Source: Candidatus Gastranaerophilales bacterium
GTDB lineage: Bacteria > Cyanobacteriota > Vampirovibrionia > Gastranaerophilales > Gastranaerophilaceae
DNA: 64,000 nucleotides
Direction: 5' to 3'
NCBI GenBank assembly: GCA_944323955.1
Contig: CALUUK010000009.1
Span: 29,882 to 93,881, forward strand
Notes under the pieces: model-generated
The model's database searches: none
The model's input: the letters and a program-made list of their open reading frames with translations, nothing else
What the model was told of the DNA's origin: nothing
Program-made: the position numbers and the translations under genes
Shown: one piece after another, positions 58,058-64,000 of the stretch
Layout: every line of letters starts with the position of its first letter
Position numbering within the stretch: position 1 is the first letter of the stretch

Positions 58058-59776
58058 TTATTCTTTTTTGGAATGCCAGATATCGGCATATTCCATTTCT
58101 TCTCCGTTGAGAATAAATGTTGCACCTTCTTGTGTCATAAGGTCATTATACAATCCGTCAAAATTTTTCTGCATTTGTGTATCATCAAAAACAGACAGAT
58201 TTATTGCTGAAATGCCGGCATCCGATAAAGAGGTCGCTTCATCATTATAACCATTCAGCTTTATTTTAAGTCCGAAATTTTCTTCCATATATTTTAAATC
58301 ATTTTCATCTAAAACATTATCATCTTTTCCGTTAATTAAGTTTGCATTTTTTGCAAGTGACTTAAGCGCATCAAAACCATTTGCAAATCCGTCGGCAATT
58401 CCGTCACCGTCAAGATCTGTATTATCGCCGAAACATTCAAGACCGCTTGTACCTGATATACCGTCACCGTCCGAGTCAAAGACAAGTACCGCATCAGCTG
58501 AATTATTGATAAGATCCAGGAAGCCGTCTCCGTCAATATCAAATTCGACAAGTTCTTCGGATGTTTTTACTCCATCTCCATTCATATCAAAAGACAACGG
58601 AGAGGATGTACAATAATCCATGTTTCTGCAATCAGCAGACCCTGTGGACAAATCATCGCTTATACAAGTAAAATTAAATACAGTATTACAAATACTTGTT
58701 GAACTTGATTCCGACAAATTATTCATATATCCGTTGCCCGAAGCAACAATATCATAGCCTCCGCCTGCACCATATTTTCTTGCCAATGATGTGGCACTGC
58801 AGGAACCTTGGCTGTCCATTTCATATATATGATATTTATTATCACTTCTGCCCATTGCAATAATATATTTGGGTGAGCCGTCGGGGAAAGTTTCCGTTAA
58901 ATCAATATTATTATCAAGAACCAGCTGTTTTTCCTCCGAAGAGATAGAAGCGAGAGCAATATTTGCCAATTGGGTTTGCATTGATGTTATTTGTGAATTA
59001 GCGGTGTCTTTCATTGCTTGTTGAGTTGAGATTTCAGATTCAAGCAGATTTATTCTCATTGCGGATTCATTTCTTAATGTTTCATAAAAACTCATTTCTT
59101 CTGAATAAGAGCTCATTTTTGACCGAATATTACTCATTTCGGATAATAAATCGGATGAGTAAGAAGACAGATAGTCTATCAAATTGGAAAGAGAAGAACT
59201 TTCCGCAATTCCATTTAGGCTTTTTTCCAAATATGATTTATAATCTCCGTCCTTTTCGGCGTTATAATTTGCCATAGCCTTATTTATAGCATCCTGCTGC
59301 TGTTTTTTCAGGTCATCTTCAAGATCTTTAGTTGCTTCTTCAATCTGCACTTGTATTTCATTATACAATTCTTTGTTTTCGTTGTATGCTTCTTCTTGTT
59401 CTTTATAATTTTTTTCGGCCTTTTTGTAAGAAGAATCCAATTTGTCATAAGTTTCTTGCTCTTCTGCCAATTCGGCATTTAATCGTTCTATTGCAGCATT
59501 ACATTCTTCAACAGCTTTCTTGAGAGCATCAATAGTCGCATTATAATTTTCAATCAATGCCTGAGCTTCTTCATGTGTATAATTTTTTCCTGTAAATGAT
59601 GATACATCTTCTTCATCAATATTTTGGTTATTAACTATAAATTCATCTCCGCCCGAATCAATAGAAAGATCAATACCCAAACTTGCGGCGGCTCTTTCGG
59701 CATCACTTTGTATTCCTGATACAAGCGAATTGTACACTTGTATCTGTTGTTTTCCGTTGTTAAGAGATATTCCCAT
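58058..59776 (-). CDS. Coiled-coil protein with FrpC-like calcium-binding C-terminal module
   Basis: 572 residues, AAGGAG before ATG, no signal peptide. Residues about 65-300 are a long Glu/Lys-rich coiled coil. After a Ser-rich, Cys-bearing linker comes SPLSFDMNGDGVKTS and several calcium loops (DIDGDGFLD, DSDGDGISG, DLDGDGIADG), GFDALKSLAKN and DAGISAINLSVFD, ending ATFILNGEEMEYADIW. This order matches the self-processing/calcium module of FrpC-type RTX proteins, also found in the lipase at 61515. Here Asp before Pro is Ser (SSPLSF), so self-cleavage is not expected. Export by a type I system is likely but no such genes are in the window. Confidence 0.72.
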   Translation of the reverse strand: MGISLNNGKQQIQVYNSLVSGIQSDAERAAASLGIDLSIDSGGDEFIVNNQNIDEEDVSSFTGKNYTHEEAQALIENYNATIDALKKAVEECNAAIERLNAELAEEQETYDKLDSSYKKAEKNYKEQEEAYNENKELYNEIQVQIEEATKDLEDDLKKQQQDAINKAMANYNAEKDGDYKSYLEKSLNGIAESSSLSNLIDYLSSYSSDLLSEMSNIRSKMSSYSEEMSFYETLRNESAMRINLLESEISTQQAMKDTANSQITSMQTQLANIALASISSEEKQLVLDNNIDLTETFPDGSPKYIIAMGRSDNKYHIYEMDSQGSCSATSLARKYGAGGGYDIVASGNGYMNNLSESSSTSICNTVFNFTCISDDLSTGSADCRNMDYCTSSPLSFDMNGDGVKTSEELVEFDIDGDGFLDLINNSADAVLVFDSDGDGISGTSGLECFGDNTDLDGDGIADGFANGFDALKSLAKNANLINGKDDNVLDENDLKYMEENFGLKIKLNGYNDEATSLSDAGISAINLSVFDDTQMQKNFDGLYNDLMTQEGATFILNGEEMEYADIWHSKKE

Positions 59777-59840
59777 ATTAACTCCTTCTATATTTTCGAA
59801 GTATAATATCGGATAAAATTAAAATAACTTTAATAAAAAA

Positions 59841-59862
59841 TAGTACCTTGTATAAGGTACTA
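59841..59862 (-). terminator. Hairpin followed by T-run, minus orientation
   Basis: Perfect 9-bp stem TAGTACCTT / AAGGTACTA with loop GTAT; on the minus strand a T-run follows. It lies upstream of the coiled-coil gene, so it may end a minus-strand leader (attenuator) or insulate that gene's promoter from read-through. Confidence 0.5.
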
Positions 59863-59902
59863 TTACAAATAATTCAAATAGGAAAAAACAATGAGTCTGT
59901 AG

Positions 59903-59920
59903 GTTGGGTTTTAACCCAAC
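59903..59920. repeat. GTTGGGT palindrome (REP-like)
   Basis: GTTGGGTT-TT-AACCCAAC. Such AGGTTGGGT..ACCCAAC palindromes are widely scattered in bacterial genomes. No second copy was found in the window and no transposase lies beside it. Confidence 0.4.
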
Positions 59921-60234
59921 TTCTAACAGAAAAAACCAAAAATAAAATAAAAAAAATAGCAAAAGATTAATGTAAATATATCTATCTTCAAAGGGCACAG
60001 GCTTTTTAGAATTTTATATATTTTTTTTCAATTCTTTAATAGACAGATTCATAAAAAAATAGTAATATTAATTATCAGCAAAAAATATATTACAAAACAG
60101 ACCTAAATTTATATAATTAAAACGAATTGAGGTTTTTTGAAAAACAGGGTATGTATAGGCGTTTATAAGTTAAGGATATAGAGTTCTTTCTATATCTAAG
60201 TTTTTTGTGCTTGAAATATATTGAGGGAAAATTA

Positions 60235-61503
60235 ATGAGTGATGAGAATAAGAATATAGAAAACAATCAAGAAGAAAATCAAAATAGAAACAAAGAAAAA
60301 AATGTTTGGTATAAATTGAACAAAAGATTTTTCAAACAATTGATATTTATTTGTTCTTTTTTGTTCGTTCTTTTAATTTTATTGTTTTTAATGAATATTT
60401 TTTTCAACAATCAGGAACAAAATATGAATTATTTTAAAGATAAATATAAATTTAGAAGATTACCGAATTTTAAAATCAATAGAGATGTTTCATCATCATC
60501 TGTTCTTCTATTAAATGGAAATGTTCTTTTCACTGGAGGACTTGTTAATACACATGAATCAACAAAAACAACAGAAATATATAATCCTATTGAAAATAAA
60601 TTTTATAGGAATGTAAATATGTCAGAATCAAGAGCGAATCATTCTTCAATTTTACTCAAAAATGGAGATGTATTGGTAACAGGTGGTATAAAATATTCAA
60701 AATATTTTTCTGCAACAGAATTAAAAAGCGCAGAAATTTTTAAAACGAATGAAAATAAATTTTATTCTATTTCTGACATGATTGCCCCAATGAGCAATCA
60801 TAAAATGTTTTTACTCAAAAATGGGAATGTATTAATTGTAAGTTCACCATATCATATTGAATTATTTGAGTTTAAAACAAATACTTTCAAAGAATTAAAT
60901 CTTTTATCAAGTGAAAAAGTAATAGAAAATGAAAATTCAGCTTTTGAATGTAATGAAGTTGTACTAGAAAAAGGTGAAAAAATAGTTTTGTTTTTTCGAG
61001 ATACGACAAAATCTAATCACCTAATTTTATTATTAAATTTGGCTAATTTATCAATAGAAACATTAAATTCAAATATTTCATTAACTTATGATTTTTTTCC
61101 AGTAAAATTTAATAAAGATAATATAATGATAATCGGCGGCAATAAAAAAAGAGTTGGACCAGGATTAAAAATGTGCAAACTTTTTAATTTTAGGAATGAT
61201 ATTATAGAATCTTGTTCAAATCTTAATATACCAAGATATAATCATATTGCAATAAACCTTGATGATGGAAATATAATTATTCTTGGTGGGAAAACAGGTT
61301 TTGGAAAAACACTTAAACTTCTTAAGAATACGGAATTATATATTCCTATGCTAGATAAATTTATAATTTTTAAAAATATGAAATATAGAAGAAATAATAT
61401 TCGTTCAATAAAATTAAGTAATGGAAATTATATATTGTATGGTTCGTATAATAGTTTCGGGATAAAAAAATACACCCCTGAACTTTTGGTTGTTAAAGAA
61501 TAG
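60235..61503 (+). CDS. Membrane-anchored kelch-like beta-propeller protein
   Basis: About 422 residues from ATG 60235 with GAGGGA before it; a TTG at 60205 is rejected. A polar start, one membrane helix (about 35-57) and then five or six kelch-like repeats, each with a turn such as LLNGNVLFTGG, LLKNGDVLVTGG, LDDGNIIILGG, followed by TEIYNP. The propeller would face outside. Codon choice is more AT-biased than in core genes (few CCG/GGC), hinting at recent acquisition. The lipase gene follows by 12 bases. Confidence 0.75.
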   Translation: MSDENKNIENNQEENQNRNKEKNVWYKLNKRFFKQLIFICSFLFVLLILLFLMNIFFNNQEQNMNYFKDKYKFRRLPNFKINRDVSSSSVLLLNGNVLFTGGLVNTHESTKTTEIYNPIENKFYRNVNMSESRANHSSILLKNGDVLVTGGIKYSKYFSATELKSAEIFKTNENKFYSISDMIAPMSNHKMFLLKNGNVLIVSSPYHIELFEFKTNTFKELNLLSSEKVIENENSAFECNEVVLEKGEKIVLFFRDTTKSNHLILLLNLANLSIETLNSNISLTYDFFPVKFNKDNIMIIGGNKKRVGPGLKMCKLFNFRNDIIESCSNLNIPRYNHIAINLDDGNIIILGGKTGFGKTLKLLKNTELYIPMLDKFIIFKNMKYRRNNIRSIKLSNGNYILYGSYNSFGIKKYTPELLVVKE

Positions 61504-61514
61504 GAGTATTAGTT

Positions 61515-63971
61515 TTGAGTTTAACAATTTCTGATTATGCTTTCTTGTCATCTTTTGCATATATAAGAACTGGTCAGTTTGATTTTAATGGATGGTATAT
61601 CATAAAAACAAATAATGGAATTAACGGTTTTCAATCCGTTGCATTTGGGAAAGATATTAATAATGATGGATATTATGATGAAATTGTAATTTCTTATGCA
61701 GGAACAAATTCTCTTACAGATATCATAATCGATGATTTTGGAGGAATTGTATTAGGGAATGTACCAGGACAATATACTGGTGCTTTAAATTTTTATAATG
61801 AAATATTAAAAATGAATAATGTAAGTCTGGTTGCAAATATTACATTAACAGGACATTCATTAGGTGGTGGATTAGCACAATTGGTTGCAGCAAAAACGGG
61901 AGTATCAGCAATAACATTTAATGCACCAGGAATGAAATACGCATTATCAAAGATAGATTGTAATCAAGAAGGTTCATATAGTAATATAAAGAACTATATT
62001 ACAATGAATGATTATGTTGGTAATTTTCGTGAACATATTGGCGAAGAATATTACTATGAACCAATACCAATTGATAATGATGCATTGAGAGATTCTCACA
62101 ATGGAATCTTGTCTTTAGAAGAAGAAGAACTTAATAATCCTATTTCCTTAAACAATAATTTTACTACAGAAGAAGGAATTGCATTATGGTATTATGACAC
62201 AAAAAATACATTAAAAGACAGTTTTTCATTAGATGTTGTTCTTGCAATTGAAATATTAGAATCTGCAATAGAAATAATAAGAGAGGAGATAGGAGAACCC
62301 AAGAGATTTCTTTCGTATACAACAGATAATGGAATGTATATATTGGATAATAAAGAAGCGAGTCACGTAATAAATGGAAGTGATAGTAATTCTGATACAA
62401 ATGGAAATGATATTGTATTTGCAAATAGTGGTTCCGATATAGTAAATGGATTTTCCGGCAACGATATTTTAATAGGCGGAACGGGTGACGATACACTTTA
62501 TGGCGGTTTGGGTAATGATGTATTAATTGCAGGAAATGCAGACAATATAACTATAAGTGTTTTGCAACAGCTACAAGAAAACAAATCAAATATAACCTCT
62601 GTAGTTCAATATGAAACTGATAGTAAAAACATAAACAAACTTTACGGCGGAGAAGGTAATGATCTCTTAATCGGAGATAAAGGAAATGATGTCTTAGTTG
62701 CAGGTGAAGGAGAGGACTATCTGTACGGGGGAGCAGGAAGAGATGTTCTCTGCAATTATGCAAATTCTTCCTTCTTGAACGGTGGTTATGGTGATGATAG
62801 ATATGATTTAAAGACAGGAACAACAAACACAATAAATGATACAGATAATAAAGGTACTGTACACTTAAATGAATATTGGGTTAGAGGTGCAGAGGCCTTA
62901 TTTTATTTAGGTTCAAATGTATGGCACAAAGATAATATTACATATACTTGGAATGAAGATGCAAAGATACTGACTATACAAAAAGACGGAGATGCCGGTA
63001 TAACAACAATTGAAAATTATGAAAATGGAGCATTGTGTATAACTTTAGAAAAACCATGGAGCAATCCTATTAATGCAGATGGAATACAAAGCGATCCATT
63101 GATATTTGATTTAAACGGAGACGGAATAAAAACAAGTTTATCTCCCCATCAAGGAATATACTATGATTATAACAATGACGGATTTGCAGAAAAACTTTCT
63201 TGGAGTGCTTATGGCGACGGAGTATTAGTGGCAGATACTAATAACGACGGTAAAATTCAAGGCTCGGGTGATATTTTAACCTCATTAACTCTTGCATCTT
63301 ACGATACAAATTTTGACGGCAAAATTAACTATCAAGATGAATATTTTAACAATTTAAAAATAATGGATGAAGAATATAACCTATATTCATTGGAAGAAGC
63401 AGGCATTTCGTCAATAAATTTGGATTATCAAAATGTTAATTTCACAGAGGAAAATGGTAACGAATGCAAAAAAATAGCGACGTATACAAAAACCAACGGT
63501 CAAGAACTTCAGTATGGCGAATATTTGGTGCAAACAAATCCCCAAAATGCAATTGAGTTAAATAAACTTGAAGAAACAGAAGCCGTAAGCGCATTGCCTG
63601 ATATTGATAATTCCGGTACTGTTTATTCTTTGCATCAAGCAATGCTCAGAGATAATGAATTACAAACACTTGTAACGTCATTCACAACAGAAACAAATGA
63701 CAATGTTAGAATGAATTTGTTAGAACAAATAATATTAAAGTGGACAGGTGCAGAAGATGTAGAAATCAATTCCAGAGGTTCTCATATTAATGCACAACAC
63801 CTTGCTGCTATTGAGGCTTTTGATGGTATTGATTTTTATTCGGAATATGATGCGCAATATGGCGAAGAAGGAACAAATCCGTCGAATCCTAATAAAGTTC
63901 GTAGGTTAGTTCGTAGGTTGGACTTTAATTTGACAGAATTGATAGAAAGAGAAGAGCGCAAAGTTGCATAG
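61515..63971 (+). CDS. RTX-type lipase with FrpC-like self-processing module
   Basis: 818 residues from TTG 61515 behind AGGAG. The first 250 are a class 3 lipase-like domain: YAGTNSLTDI, GHSLGGGLAQLVA with nucleophile Ser115, Asp in TMNDYVGNF and His in RDSHNG. Residues about 295-440 carry RTX calcium repeats (GGTGDDTLYGGLGNDVLIAG, GGEGNDLLIG). Then D527-P528 opens the module DPLIFDLNGDGIKTS, with AYGDGVLVADTNNDGKIQ, EEAGISSINLDY and TYTKTNGQELQYGEYL, the layout of the FrpC self-processing module, whose Asp-Pro bond is cut in calcium. Export by type I secretion is likely; no transporter is visible. The lipase half is more AT-rich in codon use than the RTX half. Confidence 0.8.
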   Translation: MSLTISDYAFLSSFAYIRTGQFDFNGWYIIKTNNGINGFQSVAFGKDINNDGYYDEIVISYAGTNSLTDIIIDDFGGIVLGNVPGQYTGALNFYNEILKMNNVSLVANITLTGHSLGGGLAQLVAAKTGVSAITFNAPGMKYALSKIDCNQEGSYSNIKNYITMNDYVGNFREHIGEEYYYEPIPIDNDALRDSHNGILSLEEEELNNPISLNNNFTTEEGIALWYYDTKNTLKDSFSLDVVLAIEILESAIEIIREEIGEPKRFLSYTTDNGMYILDNKEASHVINGSDSNSDTNGNDIVFANSGSDIVNGFSGNDILIGGTGDDTLYGGLGNDVLIAGNADNITISVLQQLQENKSNITSVVQYETDSKNINKLYGGEGNDLLIGDKGNDVLVAGEGEDYLYGGAGRDVLCNYANSSFLNGGYGDDRYDLKTGTTNTINDTDNKGTVHLNEYWVRGAEALFYLGSNVWHKDNITYTWNEDAKILTIQKDGDAGITTIENYENGALCITLEKPWSNPINADGIQSDPLIFDLNGDGIKTSLSPHQGIYYDYNNDGFAEKLSWSAYGDGVLVADTNNDGKIQGSGDILTSLTLASYDTNFDGKINYQDEYFNNLKIMDEEYNLYSLEEAGISSINLDYQNVNFTEENGNECKKIATYTKTNGQELQYGEYLVQTNPQNAIELNKLEETEAVSALPDIDNSGTVYSLHQAMLRDNELQTLVTSFTTETNDNVRMNLLEQIILKWTGAEDVEINSRGSHINAQHLAAIEAFDGIDFYSEYDAQYGEEGTNPSNPNKVRRLVRRLDFNLTELIEREERKVA

Positions 63972-64000
63972 ATAGACAAACTTAAAAAAAAATAGTAATA

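Larger units (their letters stand above)
59777..60234. other. 458-base intergenic region with two palindromes
   Basis: No gene found. It divides the minus-strand coiled-coil gene from the plus-strand kelch-like gene. It contains the hairpin at 59841-59862 and the GTTGGG palindrome at 59903-59920, then AT-rich sequence. The 5' leader of the coiled-coil gene (TATACT about 28 bases before ATG) sits at its left edge. Confidence 0.6.

Noticed and set aside
62164..62832. Minus-strand frames opposite the RTX repeats
   Set aside because: His/Leu/Tyr/Arg-rich translations are the expected mirror image of Gly/Asp repeats.

Overview
The window looks like a piece of chromosome from an AT-rich, Gram-negative-type gut bacterium, most probably of the Candidatus Gastranaerophilales/Melainabacteria lineage (non-photosynthetic relatives of cyanobacteria). 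This is inferred from the mix of genes: folate-dependent TrmFO, separate glyQ, YqeG-type HAD phosphatase, GHL10 family glycosidase, dapF, NarL-type two-component pair, FrpC/RTX-type proteins and a large set of small radical SAM proteins. No rRNA gene and no species marker is present, so the assignment is tentative. TTG and GTG starts are frequent and genes are tightly packed, often with overlapping ends.

Layout. 1-5 kb: end of rimM, trmD, two zinc-type dehydrogenases, nrnA and a YihY/BrkB membrane protein. 5-9.5 kb: a probable ADP-ribosyltransferase-fold protein, a secreted TPR protein that seems to start at ATT, and two small proteins. 9.5-13.5 kb: thioredoxin, YqeG, a U32 peptidase-family protein, a membrane protein and a ferritin-like protein. 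13.5-22.7 kb: nine consecutive radical SAM genes with nothing else between them; two more lie at 34.5 and 55.5 kb. 22.7-28 kb: a chemosensory set (double CheW, sensorless MCP, CheA with a degenerate receiver). 28-35 kb: two PlsC acyltransferases, gapdh, glyQ, an amino-acid permease and a PanE-like reductase. 35.5-38.4 kb: metal P-type ATPase divergent from its ArsR regulator, with three matching operators. 38.4-48 kb: groEL/groES, a small basic ORF, an FtsB-like protein, an oligopeptide ABC ATPase, dapF, GHL10, dnaJ, a SHOCT-like protein and trmFO. 48-55.4 kb: CpaE-like and decayed CpaF-like ATPases, a response regulator/histidine kinase pair, a UvrD-type helicase and threonine deaminase. 55.4-64 kb: radical SAM, SGNH-type protein, XRE regulator, then a lower-density region with two large FrpC/RTX-type calcium-binding proteins and a kelch-like membrane protein.

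The most unusual part is the radical SAM array. All eleven members keep the CxxxCxxC cluster motif, but the cysteine-rich SPASM/twitch-like segment lies before the radical SAM core instead of after it. Two architectural classes are present (A: C-x12-G-x4-C then GNIFEQSFDEIWN; B: Cys pairs then CxxC-P/W), arranged A-B-B-A-A in one operon and flanked by single B genes on alternating strands. No precursor peptide or exporter is visible nearby, so the substrate is unknown.

Other points of interest are a hairpin that buries the ribosome binding site of the gene after dnaJ, the divergent metal-responsive promoters with operators inside the -35/-10 spacers, an RTX lipase carrying an FrpC-like self-processing module with its Asp-Pro bond intact, and a 22-bp direct repeat at the groEL 3' end.
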